A stretch of DNA of 64,000 nucleotides from NCBI RefSeq assembly GCF_034044715.1, contig NZ_JAXCLW010000001.1, positions 1,116,001 to 1,180,000 on the forward strand. The letters run 5' to 3'. Positions 8,495 through 17,686 of this stretch are shown piece by piece. The position numbers and the translations under genes are program-made. The notes beneath the pieces were generated by a model. That model was not told the origin of the DNA and searched no databases. It saw only the letters and a program-made list of their open reading frames with translations. The stretch is from Dongia_B soli. Its GTDB lineage: Bacteria > Pseudomonadota > Alphaproteobacteria > Dongiales > Dongiaceae. Position 1 is the first letter of the stretch. Every line of letters begins with the position of its first letter.

Positions 8495-9028
8495 CTAACT
8501 GGCGACGCGACCGTTTTGCCGTGGCTTCAGCACGATCGGCTGGGTCGGCACCATCAGCAGCTCGTCCGTCGGCTCGAGAACGATGTCCTCGATTGCGATG
8601 ACGTGGCTGATCTCGCCATTTTCATCCGAGAGAGGGTAAAGACCGGCCACATAAGGCCGCGATTGACCATTGCTTAGCGCGGTGCCGCAGACTCCGAAGA
8701 CGGGGCGGCGCTCATCGATGATCCGGCCGTAAACGGCCGGCCAGTGGGTGCCGACTTCGGCGGACATGTCCAGCTCGTCAAGATAATAACCCGTGTAGTC
8801 GAACCCCGCCGAGGCGACGCATTGCGTGCCGACCACGGTGTAGAGGATACGCAGCGGCGCATACTCGATCCGGGTCAAGATGATGCGTGGCAGGATCTGT
8901 TTAAGCGCGATGGGATCAATATCGGCCCGGCGCGGCATATCGCGGCCGGCGCATTGCTGCCGCCAATAGGCATCCAGCCCGCTCAGGACTGCGGAATTCA
9001 GATTGGCGACCGATGGCGCTTCTTGCAA
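8495..9028 (-). CDS. PAS_5-type domain protein
   Basis: A 177-residue single-domain protein. The opening AYWRQQCAGRDMPRRADIDP, followed by KQILPRIILTRIE, is the hallmark of the PAS_5 family that is abundant in Rhodospirillales. No output domain is attached, so it may be a ligand-sensing partner of a kinase or regulator. The start is a TTG, supported by GAGGA six bases upstream; the frame has a stop just before it. It lies on the edge of the DnaA-box region. Confidence 0.8.
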   Translation of the reverse strand: MQEAPSVANLNSAVLSGLDAYWRQQCAGRDMPRRADIDPIALKQILPRIILTRIEYAPLRILYTVVGTQCVASAGFDYTGYYLDELDMSAEVGTHWPAVYGRIIDERRPVFGVCGTALSNGQSRPYVAGLYPLSDENGEISHVIAIEDIVLEPTDELLMVPTQPIVLKPRQNGRVAS

Positions 9029-9145
9029 ATCGCATCCTCAGTTTAATCGGCGTCCCCGACCGCTTCCGCGGTGCTTGGCGCGTGGATTGAACCCTGAAGG
9101 GCAAACGGATGATGCGCTGCCGGCCGCAGGCTGGCAATTGCAAAG

Positions 9146-9260
9146 ATATGCACAATCGATCCACATTCCTCCCCATATTTATCCACAGAGACGGTGGCGG
9201 AATCCCGTTGTTTTTGCGGCTTTCCAGAGATTTATGCACAGGGCTTTAAGGGGGCGTTAA
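9146..9260 (+). other. DnaA-box array with CtrA-type site (origin-like region)
   Basis: Two perfect DnaA boxes, TTATCCACA at 9179-9187 and TTATGCACA at 9232-9240, share one strand with two weaker ones: ATATGCACA at 9146-9154 (one mismatch) and CGATCCACA at 9157-9165 (two mismatches). Their spacings of 11, 22 and 53 bases are near whole helical turns, so all face one side of the DNA. Six bases after the last box is TTAA-N7-TTAA (9246-9260), the CtrA recognition pattern. A CtrA half-site (ATGGTTAA, complement TTAACCAT) follows at 9382-9389, and one GANTC site lies at 9200-9204. The combination resembles Caulobacter-type origins. A DnaA-controlled promoter or titration site is the alternative. 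Confidence 0.5.
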
Positions 9261-9715
9261 CGACGTTATTGCCGGGCGTGCCGGGCAGTCCACCGCCGAT
9301 CTCGGCGTTACTAATAACGCAGCGGGCAGTAAGTCGTTCCTGGCGACATCAATTTGTCATTGCTATCAGATGGCGCCCAATATGGTTAATGGGGGCGTCT
9401 TCAGGCCTTGACCACGCGCTCATGGGCTGGTCGCTTGCGGGGGTCTGGCCGGGGATCAGCCATGGCTATGGCCCGAATGATCTCGATCCCCGCGATCAAC
9501 GGCCGGCAATGGCTGGGGATTGGCGGTCGGCTGGCTGAAGCAGAAGACCACGAAGGGCGGGACGGCGCATCGCTGGCTCTTCATTCAGGACCGCCGCAGT
9601 GTGCCGTCTGCTCAACGCGCTTTCGCCGCCATCTAGGCGAAAAGGTTCGCGCGCTATGCAATCGTATCAGGTTGAGATTAGGTCGCCTCGACAACGGGAA
9701 TGAGCAAAGTCCAGG
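9261..9715. other. Gene-poor remainder of the 9029-9715 region
   Basis: No gene is supported here. A short palindrome-like sequence CGTTA-CTAA-TAACG lies at 9307-9320. Between about 9481 and 9636 one plus-strand frame reads about 50 residues of protein-like composition (with HRWLFIQDRRSVPSAQ) and ends in TAG at 9634. It has no start and no match that I recognise, so it may be the eroded end of an old gene. The stretch from 9640 to 9715 should hold the end of the hpnI-L transcript, but I see no strong terminator. Confidence 0.35.
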
Positions 9716-10681
9716 TCATTGCGCCTGTCGCAATTTCTCGGTTTCCGCTATCTGCCAGCTGACCAATCCGGGCATGAAGACCACACAATCCCGCAGGCGC
9801 CGGGCCGCCGCCAGGGCGAGAGCTGGTGCCGGCCCCAGGCCAAGGGTCGCTCCAATCAGCATAAAGGCTGCTTCTTGCACACCGAGAGCACCCGGCACCA
9901 GGAAGGCGGCACTGCTGACGGCTTGAATGACAGCTTCGATGATGATTGCGTCGATCACACCGACGGGATGGCCAAGAAACCAGAGAGCCAGCCAGATTTC
10001 GGCTGCGCCAGCGATCCAACCGGCGAATTGCAAGAACAGACAGCTGATGATGGCACGGCGCCTGCCATACATCGCCTGCACGGCACGATCAATCCGCGCT
10101 GAATGGCCGATAGCTTCCTCGAAACGACCGGCCGCCAGCCGATTGAGCACCCGCATCACCCTTTCGAACAAGCCACCGTGCTGCACGGCGACGAAGATGA
10201 TTGCCAGAAGCGCCAAGACGGCCAGTGCCAGGGTAATCTGCATGGCCAGGGATCCAGCGCCCTGAGCCTGAAGAAAGGCGACACCAAGCAATGCAAAGGC
10301 CAGCTGGCTCAGGACCGACAGGGCCATGTCAACCGTGAGACTTGCCACGGCAGGCGAGCGACGCACGCCGATGCGGCGCAAGAGCCGATACGAGACGACC
10401 TCTCCACCGATCCGCGCGACAGGGAGCAAGCCGTTCACGGCTTCGCGCACCCAGACGATCCGCAGCATGGATGCAAGCCCCGGCCGCCTGGCGCCGGGAA
10501 GAATCACCCGCCAGGCATGAGCATTCAACGCCATTGGAAAAACGTGAATGAGACTGGCAAGTAGCAAGCCGGGGCCGGCTTGCCGCAACAAAGCAACAAT
10601 GTTGCTGAAGTCGTCACGGGCGAAGAGCCAGATTGCCAAGATCAACCCAGCAAATGCCGTGATCTTGCCGAGATGTTTCAT
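9716..10681 (-). CDS. hpnL: Hopanoid-associated membrane protein HpnL
   Basis: A 321-residue polytopic membrane protein of the lysylphosphatidylglycerol-synthase transmembrane (flippase-like) family with about eight helices. Characteristic segments are the REAVNGLLPVARIGGEVVSY loop near residue 80 and the AAFLVPGALGVQEAAFMLI end near residue 270. In hopanoid producers this member is called HpnL and is encoded with hpnI-J-K, as here. A role in moving or presenting hopanoid intermediates across the inner membrane is inferred from the family. Its start overlaps the hpnK stop as ATGA, so it is the last gene of a coupled operon. Confidence 0.85.
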   Translation of the reverse strand: MKHLGKITAFAGLILAIWLFARDDFSNIVALLRQAGPGLLLASLIHVFPMALNAHAWRVILPGARRPGLASMLRIVWVREAVNGLLPVARIGGEVVSYRLLRRIGVRRSPAVASLTVDMALSVLSQLAFALLGVAFLQAQGAGSLAMQITLALAVLALLAIIFVAVQHGGLFERVMRVLNRLAAGRFEEAIGHSARIDRAVQAMYGRRRAIISCLFLQFAGWIAGAAEIWLALWFLGHPVGVIDAIIIEAVIQAVSSAAFLVPGALGVQEAAFMLIGATLGLGPAPALALAAARRLRDCVVFMPGLVSWQIAETEKLRQAQ

Positions 10682-11535
10682 GGCCGCCTTGCCGCCATCT
10701 GAAAATCGGCAAAGGCGCCAAGCTTCACGCCCGCATGACGTACAGCCTCCATCACCGATGGGGCCGTCAGTGCGGCAAATTCCTCGGCATAACGATAGCC
10801 TGACGCCGCGCCATCAAAGCCACCTGACGTCGCCGGATGTAGATAAATTTCGCTCAGCCCGGCAGGTAGATGTCGCAAAATGCCGGCGAGACGCGGCTCG
10901 GTCATGGCGCCCGACCAAGCCAGGCCGAAGACCTGGTTTGGCACCAGCAAACCGGCCCGGCCGTATGTTGCGCGCATCAGCTTCATCCAGGGCATGAGGA
11001 GGAGGGCCGTCGGTAATACTGCCGTAGGCTCCGCCTGCCTGAGAATGGTGCGCGGTTCCCACGGAATGCGGGCAGCGGTCATACCAAAACGACAGCCGAT
11101 CCCGACGATAAGGCTGGATATCGTCGGGTGTAGGTGAAAATGCTTGTGTGCGTTGACGTGGTCCAGCGTCAGGCCGCTCGCACGGAACGCTTCAAATTGC
11201 GCGGCTATCTCCGCCGCCAATTGCCGGCGTACTGTCGGACGAAAGAACATGTTGGCGCCAGCCTGCGCCATGTTCGCGCGGAACGAGCCGTCTTTATCGA
11301 CCAAATCAGGAATGACGGCCGCCGGCAAAACCGGACGCCCTTCCACCAGCACCAAATGCAACCCGACTTTCAGCGAGGGCAAACGGCGCGCCCGGGCGAT
11401 CGCATCCGCCGCAGCCGGTCCGGTAACCATCAGGCTCGCCGCCGTCAGGATACCGTCGCGATGTGCAACTTCGACCGCGTCATTTACTTCAGGCGCCGCA
11501 CCGAAATCATCCGCAGTGACGATCAGTTCCTTCAA
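10678..11535 (-). CDS. hpnK: Hopanoid deacetylase HpnK (YdjC-like)
   Basis: A 285-residue carbohydrate deacetylase of the YdjC/ChbG family. The metal-binding TADDFG is at residues 7-12 and the His-rich HVNAHKHFHLHP is near residue 125. In the studied pathway HpnK removes the acetyl group from the GlcNAc-bacteriohopanetetrol made by HpnI, giving the glucosamine form that HpnJ then uses. Its ATG overlaps the hpnJ stop by four bases and its own stop overlaps hpnL, so expression is tightly coupled. Confidence 0.9.
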   Translation of the reverse strand: MKELIVTADDFGAAPEVNDAVEVAHRDGILTAASLMVTGPAAADAIARARRLPSLKVGLHLVLVEGRPVLPAAVIPDLVDKDGSFRANMAQAGANMFFRPTVRRQLAAEIAAQFEAFRASGLTLDHVNAHKHFHLHPTISSLIVGIGCRFGMTAARIPWEPRTILRQAEPTAVLPTALLLMPWMKLMRATYGRAGLLVPNQVFGLAWSGAMTEPRLAGILRHLPAGLSEIYLHPATSGGFDGAASGYRYAEEFAALTAPSVMEAVRHAGVKLGAFADFQMAARRP

Positions 11536-12962
11536 AGAGCGGAGGCTCGCCGCTCGCGCAAGAACTGGAAGAACTCCACCCCCTCGCGCAGGCGTCGCTT
11601 CATCATTTCCGGGCTGCGAACCATCTCGCCGACGATGGACGCGATTTTTCCCGACCGGAAGTAAAAGCGTTTGTAGAAGACCTCCACCGAATTGAAGATT
11701 TCAGCGTGACTCAAATGGGGATAATGCAACGGCGCCAGCTGCACCCCGTGCTCATCGACCAATTCCGCATTCGCCTCGTCAAGCCAGCCATTCTCGATCG
11801 CCTGATTAAACAAGAATGTGCCGGGATATGGCGCCGCCAGGGAAACCTGGATCGTATGCGGGTTGATCCTGGTGGCGAAATGGATGGTCTCCTCGATCGT
11901 CTCCTTGGTTTCCCCCGGTAGTCCCAGAATGAAGGTGCCGTGAATTGCAATGCCGAGTTCGTGGCAATCCTTCGTGAATTTCTCGGCGACCTCGATGCGC
12001 ATTCCCTTCTTGATGTTGTGCAGAATCTGCTGATTGCCGGATTCATAACCGACCAGCAGCAACCGCAGGCCATTGTCCCGCAGAACTTTGAGGGTTTCGC
12101 GCGGGACATTGGCTTTCGCGTTGCAGGACCACGTCACGCCCAATTTGCCCAAACCCTTCGCGATTTCCTCGGCCCGCGGCAGGTTGTCGGTAAACGTGTC
12201 GTCGTCGAAGAAGAACTCCTTGACTTGCGGGAAGGCTTTCTGCGCCCAGGCGATTTCTTCCAGAACATGGCCCACGCTACGCGTACGGTAGCGGTGCCCG
12301 CCAACAGTTTGCGGCCATAAACAGAAGGTGCAACGCGACTTGCAGCCGCGCCCTGTATAGATCGAGATATAAGGATGTTTCAGATAGCCGATGAAGTAAT
12401 TCTCGATCTTCAGGTCGCGCTTATAAACCGGCGCCACGAAAGGCAGCGCGTCCATATTTTCAAGGATCGCGCGCTCGTCGTTGTGAACGATTACGCCCTC
12501 AGCATTACGGTATGACATACCCGCAATTGACGACCAAGGACGGTCTTCCGAGATTTCCTTGATGGTGAAATCGAACTCGCTGCGGGCAGCGAAGTCGAGC
12601 GCCGGTGCCTCCCGCAGGCTGCCTTCAGCATTCACTGCAACTTTTGCGCCGACAAAGCCAGCCTTTAGATTGGGGTTCACGGCCTTCATTGCTTCGACGG
12701 TCTTTACGTCAGACGCAAAGGAGGGCGTCGATGTATGTAAGACGACGAGATCGTAGTCTTTGGCCGCCGCTGTAACATCATTGAGACCGAGCCGATGTGC
12801 CGGTGCGTCAATCAACCTGCTGTCGGGCACCAGGGCAGCAGGCTGCGCCAGCCACGTCGGATACCAGAAAGAGCGAATTTCGCGGCGCGCCTGATAGCGC
12901 GATCCTGCCCCACCGTCAAAACCATCAAATGAAGGGGCTTGAAGAAAGAGGGTTTTTAACAT
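11532..12962 (-). CDS. hpnJ: Hopanoid radical SAM enzyme HpnJ
   Basis: A 476-residue radical SAM protein. The iron-sulfur motif GRGCKSRCTFC gives Cys207, Cys211 and Cys214. The region before it (DLVVLHTSTPSFASDVKTVE) has the Rossmann-like look of a B12-binding-type domain. HpnJ is known to act after HpnI and HpnK in turning the glucosamine headgroup of bacteriohopanetetrol into the cyclitol ether. The open frame runs 31 codons further upstream into hpnI, but the family start MLKTLFLQAPSFDGFDGGAG fits at 12962. This is one base after the hpnI stop. Confidence 0.92.
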   Translation of the reverse strand: MLKTLFLQAPSFDGFDGGAGSRYQARREIRSFWYPTWLAQPAALVPDSRLIDAPAHRLGLNDVTAAAKDYDLVVLHTSTPSFASDVKTVEAMKAVNPNLKAGFVGAKVAVNAEGSLREAPALDFAARSEFDFTIKEISEDRPWSSIAGMSYRNAEGVIVHNDERAILENMDALPFVAPVYKRDLKIENYFIGYLKHPYISIYTGRGCKSRCTFCLWPQTVGGHRYRTRSVGHVLEEIAWAQKAFPQVKEFFFDDDTFTDNLPRAEEIAKGLGKLGVTWSCNAKANVPRETLKVLRDNGLRLLLVGYESGNQQILHNIKKGMRIEVAEKFTKDCHELGIAIHGTFILGLPGETKETIEETIHFATRINPHTIQVSLAAPYPGTFLFNQAIENGWLDEANAELVDEHGVQLAPLHYPHLSHAEIFNSVEVFYKRFYFRSGKIASIVGEMVRSPEMMKRRLREGVEFFQFLRERRASAL

Positions 12963-12963
12963 T

Positions 12964-14109
12964 TCAGTGTTCCTCAACGGGCAATAACATTCCGTCTGCG
13001 CGGACGTGAAAACGCCTGCCGCGCCAGGTAACAGAACCGACGAAAAACGATGCACAGAACACGGCGAAAGAGAGCATATCCCGGACTGGCATCAGCCACC
13101 AGCCTGCCGTCTTTCCGCCCAGAGCCTCATCGACCAGTCGACCAAGGATCAACCGACATCCCAATACCGCTGCAACAGCCCCTGCGGTGGGCACTGATAA
13201 TCCCATCGCCGCTGCTCCCAAGAGAGCGAATGGAAATGGATGCGTGATGATCGTTCCGGCAAATCCCCTGCCAGCAATTGCCCGAATTGTGCGCGCCCAA
13301 CGCATCTCATGTATTAGTAGTTCCCGCAGGCTCTGCTCGGAACAAAGGTGCGTCACTGCCATTGGCGGAATTGACACTTTATATCCCCGATGCCGCACCG
13401 CCTCCCCAATTGCGTTGTCGTCGGCCAGATGATCTGCAAAGGCTTCAAAGCCACCGATTTCTTGCAAAACGGCACGGCGCAGCACCATTGTTGAGCCGAA
13501 GCAGGGGCGCGCCAATCCAATACTCAGACCCAAGACAACACTCGGCATGAAACTGTATTCGATCGCCATGGCCGACAGGCGCGGCCACAATCCTGTGGTT
13601 GGCCGTCCGCGGTAAAGGCAGGTCACGAGCCCAATCTCCGGCTTGACCAGCTCGGCCACGATTTGCCGCAGATAAGCCCGATCAATTCCGATATCGCTGT
13701 CCGCAAGAACGAGTAGATCATGGCGAACTTCGCGCATCAAATTGATGAGATTTGATACCTTCCGATTGGCGCCATGCTCCCGCACATCAACGACAAGACA
13801 AATGTCGATATGCGGAAAGGCCCGGCGCAAATTTTCCACATGCTGGATGGCCGGATCGTAGGGATCTTGAACGCCAAAGACAATTTGGAATGGTCCCGGA
13901 TAGTCCAGTAGGCACAACGCTTCGAGATTCTTCGCGAGCCCGAATTCATCGCCATGGAGCGGCTTCAATATGCTGACGGGTGGAAATTCCTGCGGATCGG
14001 CGATTTCGTGGCGAAAAAACCGTCTCACCAGGATAGCTGCGGCGAGTGTGTAAATGCTGCCCACGCCCGCGATGATGAAGCAAGCCCAGCCCACATTCGT
14101 TATGATCAT
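12964..14109 (-). CDS. hpnI: Hopanoid glycosyltransferase HpnI
   Basis: A 381-residue membrane glycosyltransferase of the GT21 (ceramide glucosyltransferase-like) type. It has an N-terminal helix, then PPVSILKPLHG, the acidic DSD in LVLADSDIGIDRAYL, and an RW motif in EMRWARTIRAI. The C-terminal helices lie near residues 290-380. HpnI adds N-acetylglucosamine to bacteriohopanetetrol, the first step of cyclitol-ether headgroup formation. I use the ATG at 14109 just before the first helix; the open frame extends to 14178 without family likeness. It is the first gene of hpnI-J-K-L. Confidence 0.9.
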   Translation of the reverse strand: MIITNVGWACFIIAGVGSIYTLAAAILVRRFFRHEIADPQEFPPVSILKPLHGDEFGLAKNLEALCLLDYPGPFQIVFGVQDPYDPAIQHVENLRRAFPHIDICLVVDVREHGANRKVSNLINLMREVRHDLLVLADSDIGIDRAYLRQIVAELVKPEIGLVTCLYRGRPTTGLWPRLSAMAIEYSFMPSVVLGLSIGLARPCFGSTMVLRRAVLQEIGGFEAFADHLADDNAIGEAVRHRGYKVSIPPMAVTHLCSEQSLRELLIHEMRWARTIRAIAGRGFAGTIITHPFPFALLGAAAMGLSVPTAGAVAAVLGCRLILGRLVDEALGGKTAGWWLMPVRDMLSFAVFCASFFVGSVTWRGRRFHVRADGMLLPVEEH

Positions 14110-14789
14110 TGCGACCAGGTCACTGTCAATTTGCACTTGCGAGCTCGCTTGCCTCCCTGGCCCCGGTGCTGAGGCCACGGAGGAACTAGAATATAATCAC
14201 CCACGACCTTTCTAGAACATTGCGTCGCGGCATCATCCACGTCAATTCACGTCCGCCAGCTTCTCACGGAGGCAACACTGAAATGATTGCGGAGGCTCTC
14301 CGCATCACGTGCATTAGAAATCCTGCAGATAATCCTACGAGCCGCGCAGATTGCATCAGTGGAGCTGGATCAGCTTATGACGACCTGCAAGGATACTGGC
14401 AGAGAGTCGCGCTATGGTCGTTGCAATTGCAGAAGGAATAATCATTCAATTCGAGAGAGGATCGTTCCGAACGCCGCGGAGTTGGAAGACTGCCATGAGG
14501 CCGATGGGTTGAATCGGTTTATCTGCTGGATTGGCATGCGGGATCAGCGCAAAATCCATGTGACGCAAAAAGATTTGGCGCTAAGAAAACCTCGGCACGC
14601 TCGGCATTCAATTAGTTTAGTTTGTGAGCGTCCCGATGCAGAAGCAAGATGTTCGATAAGCATCAAGCCTCCCGCAACATCATTGTTGTTAGCCATTTAC
14701 AGCTATCGGTCGCATAACTCGCGGGGAAATATCGATCTCCTCAATCAGGTTGACGAATAAGATCGCGGTCACGCGTTAAGGGGACAATA
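14110..14789. other. Long divergent spacer between hpnI and hpnN
   Basis: About 680 bases, more A+T rich than the flanks, between the divergent hopanoid genes. A 157-codon plus-strand frame (14287-14760) runs through it, but its product is Cys/Arg-rich, lacks any recognised domain and has no ribosome site, so I do not call it a gene. The region must hold promoters for both transcripts. It may carry the remains of a lost gene. Confidence 0.4.
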
Positions 14790-17480
14790 GTGGAGAAAAA
14801 GAGTGATTTCGGCGGCGCAGCAGGATCGCCACGCGGCGATCGCTTGATCGCTGCGGTGATCGAGTTCTGCACGACGCGCGCTTGGATAGTGGTTCTGGTG
14901 GCCGGATTGTTGACGGCGGGCGCCTTTAATTACGTAGCCACGCATTTTTCAATCGATACGGATAGCGCCAAGCTTATCTCGGACAAGCTGCCGTGGCGGC
15001 AACGCGATGCCGCCTTCGATCGCGCCTTTCCGCAAGGCCAGGACCAGATCGTTGTCGTTGTCGATGGGACGACTCCTGAATTGGCCGAAAGTGCAACAGC
15101 AGCGCTGACGGCGCGCCTATTGGCAAAGGACAAGCTGTTCAAAACCGTCCGCCGCCCGGACGGCGGGTCATTCTTCAATCGGAACGGCCTGCTGTTCCTG
15201 TCAAAGGAGGAGGTGACCAGAACAACCGGTCAACTCGTGGCCGCACAACCGCTGCTTGGCTCACTTGCGGCAGACCCTAGCTTACGCGGTCTCATGAAGT
15301 CGCTTTCCCTTGCTCTTCTTGGGGTCGAAGAAGGCGAGGCAAAACTTGACGACTTGGCCCCGCCACTGATTGCCCTCTCCAATACCCTGGAGGGCGTTCT
15401 TGCCGGAACACCGAGACCGCTTTCGTGGCGCCAATTGATCACGAACCAGTCGCCCGATCCACGCGAATTAAGACGCTTCATTCTCGTTCAGCCTGTCTTG
15501 GATTACACCGCCCTGGCTCCGGGTGGCGAGGCCAGCGATGCAATCCGACGAGCGGCAAGCGAGCTGAAGCTCGACCCGCCGCACGGAGTGACCATTCGTC
15601 TGACCGGCTCCGTTCCATTAGCCGATGAAGAATTCTCGACCTTGGCAGATGGCGCTGCGGTTACCGGCAGCGTGACCCTTGCTGCTGTCATTATCCTGTT
15701 ATGGTTCGGCTTGCGTTCGATCCGGATGATCGTGTCGATTATGTTAACCTTGATGGTCGGGCTGCTTTTGACGGCAGCCTTCGGGCTCGCCGTCATCGGC
15801 CCCTTCAATTTGATCTCCGTCGCTTTCGCCGTCCTATTCGTTGGCCTGGGTGTCGATTTCGGCATCCAATACTGTGTGCGCTATCGCGAAGAGCGGCGAC
15901 GGAACGACCACTTGCCGGCCGCTTTGAAGGCGGCAGGAACCGGCGTCGGAAGGCAATTGGCTCTCGCCGCGGTATCAATCGCTGCGGGCTTTTTCGCCTT
16001 CTTGCCTACGAATTATCGCGGCGTCTCCGATCTGGGCTTGATCGCCGGAACGGGCATGATCATCGCCTTTGCTCTGAACGTCACCTTATTACCCGCGCTT
16101 TTGCGTCTGACCCGGCCATCAGCCGAGCGTTCCGAGGTTGGCTATCGCTTCTTAAAACCTGCCGATCGCCTGCTGCTGACGCAGCGCCGGTTGGTGCTTG
16201 TTTTCTTCGGATTGCTTGGTCTCACAGCGCTTGGGCTCCTCCCCTGGCTCCGTTTCGATTTCAATCCAATCAACCTCAAAAGTCCGAAGGTCGAATCGGT
16301 TGCGACATTGCTGGATCTCATGCGCGATCCAAACACCACCCCCAACACGATCGATGTTCTTGCCCCTTCGCTCAAAGCGGCGGCAGCCATGGGGGCGCGA
16401 TTGTCACAATTGCCCGAAGTTGCGCAGGCAGTCACGCTGGAAAGCTTCGTTCCGGAAGAACAGGCGGCTAAACTAGCGTCAATCAGCGACACGGCCATGC
16501 TGCTTGGCTTCACCCTTACTCCTGCGGACATACGTCCGCCGCCGAGCGATCCCGAAAACATCGACGCGATGGCCGAAACGGCGAAGGCCTTGCGTCGGGC
16601 TGCTAGCGGCTCTGACTCACGTCGGCCGGCGGCAAAATCATCGAGCCTCGCCCGGCACGTTGCCGATCAACTGGATCAAGTGGCGACGGGTACACCTGGG
16701 CTGCGGATCCATGCTTCGGACGCGTTGGTTCCCGGGCTCAACGTCCTGCTCAATCAACTTCGCCAGGCACTTGAAGCCGAACCGGTGACATTGTCATCCC
16801 TTCCCAGAGATTTGGTCGCTGATTGGGTAGCATCCGATGGTCGAGCCAGGGTGCAGGTGTTTCCGAAGGGCGATAGCAATGACAACGATACGCTACGGCG
16901 GTTTACGGCCGCGGTCCGCGCGGTTGCTCCAGAGGCGACAGGAACGCCCATTTCCATTCAGGAATCCAGCAGGACGATTGTCAACGCCTTTCGGCAGGCC
17001 GCCTTATGGGCCACCTTGTCCATCACCATCCTGCTCGTCTTCGTCCTGCGCAACATCGTCGATGTTCTGCTGACCCTGGCACCGTTGTTCCTTGCGGGTC
17101 TTTTGACGCTCGGGACCTGTGTCGTCATCGGCCAGCCGATCAATTTTGCGAACATCATCGCCTTGCCGCTGCTGTTCGGGATTGGCGTTGCCTTCAACAT
17201 CTACTTCGTCATGGCTTGGCGCGCAGGCGCGCGCAATATGCTGCAGTCCAGTCTGGCAAGGGCCATTCTGTTTAGCGCCCTGACAACATCAACTGCTTTC
17301 GGTAGCCTCTGGCTGTCACATCACCCCGGTACCGCAAGCATGGGCAAGGTGCTGGTCATTTCGCTGATCTGGACGCTGGTGACGGCGTTGATCTTTCTTC
17401 CGGCCTTGCTAGGTGCTCCCAAGAAGGCGACGCGCCCCATCGGCAAGACGTCCGTCCAGCCAAGAGGCGCTGAGGCTTAA
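14790..17480 (+). CDS. hpnN: Hopanoid RND exporter HpnN
   Basis: An 896-residue RND/MmpL-type transporter. It has a first membrane helix near residue 35, a large periplasmic loop, a helix block at about 290-440 (with LGVDFGIQYCVRYREERRR after a transmembrane segment), a second loop, and a final helix block at about 740-885. HpnN moves hopanoids from the inner to the outer membrane in alpha- and betaproteobacteria. The start is GTG at 14790, with AAGGGG at about 9 bases. It is divergent from hpnI-L, and the upstream synthesis genes (shc, hpnC-H) are not in the window. Confidence 0.92.
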   Translation: MEKKSDFGGAAGSPRGDRLIAAVIEFCTTRAWIVVLVAGLLTAGAFNYVATHFSIDTDSAKLISDKLPWRQRDAAFDRAFPQGQDQIVVVVDGTTPELAESATAALTARLLAKDKLFKTVRRPDGGSFFNRNGLLFLSKEEVTRTTGQLVAAQPLLGSLAADPSLRGLMKSLSLALLGVEEGEAKLDDLAPPLIALSNTLEGVLAGTPRPLSWRQLITNQSPDPRELRRFILVQPVLDYTALAPGGEASDAIRRAASELKLDPPHGVTIRLTGSVPLADEEFSTLADGAAVTGSVTLAAVIILLWFGLRSIRMIVSIMLTLMVGLLLTAAFGLAVIGPFNLISVAFAVLFVGLGVDFGIQYCVRYREERRRNDHLPAALKAAGTGVGRQLALAAVSIAAGFFAFLPTNYRGVSDLGLIAGTGMIIAFALNVTLLPALLRLTRPSAERSEVGYRFLKPADRLLLTQRRLVLVFFGLLGLTALGLLPWLRFDFNPINLKSPKVESVATLLDLMRDPNTTPNTIDVLAPSLKAAAAMGARLSQLPEVAQAVTLESFVPEEQAAKLASISDTAMLLGFTLTPADIRPPPSDPENIDAMAETAKALRRAASGSDSRRPAAKSSSLARHVADQLDQVATGTPGLRIHASDALVPGLNVLLNQLRQALEAEPVTLSSLPRDLVADWVASDGRARVQVFPKGDSNDNDTLRRFTAAVRAVAPEATGTPISIQESSRTIVNAFRQAALWATLSITILLVFVLRNIVDVLLTLAPLFLAGLLTLGTCVVIGQPINFANIIALPLLFGIGVAFNIYFVMAWRAGARNMLQSSLARAILFSALTTSTAFGSLWLSHHPGTASMGKVLVISLIWTLVTALIFLPALLGAPKKATRPIGKTSVQPRGAEA

Positions 17481-17686
17481 ACTGCAACATTGGATAAAGC
17501 GAGTGCGAAGGAAGCCGATTAGTCGACGCCGCGGTGCAACTGTGGCTCGCCTTGTCGTCGGCAGCGTTTTCCGGCTCGAGAGAGGCAGGAACGCTGTCAG
17601 CAGTGGGTCGGCGGCAAGGACACCAACGCCAATAGCCGCGACATCTCAAGAATCGCTTAAAATGCGCGGAAAACTGGGCTTTTCGT
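17481..17686. other. Intergenic region after hpnN
   Basis: About 200 bases between the hpnN stop and the 3' end of the tRNA. A short frame here ends in the typical false peptide produced by reading through a tRNA-Gly gene. I see no terminator with a T run. Confidence 0.3.

Noticed and set aside
9408..9926. 172-codon frame across the end of hpnL
   Set aside because: Mostly antisense to hpnL and Arg/Pro-rich, with no ribosome site or domain.
14287..14760. 157-codon frame between hpnI and hpnN
   Set aside because: No ribosome site, no domain and an odd Cys/Arg-rich composition. Kept only as a note on the spacer.
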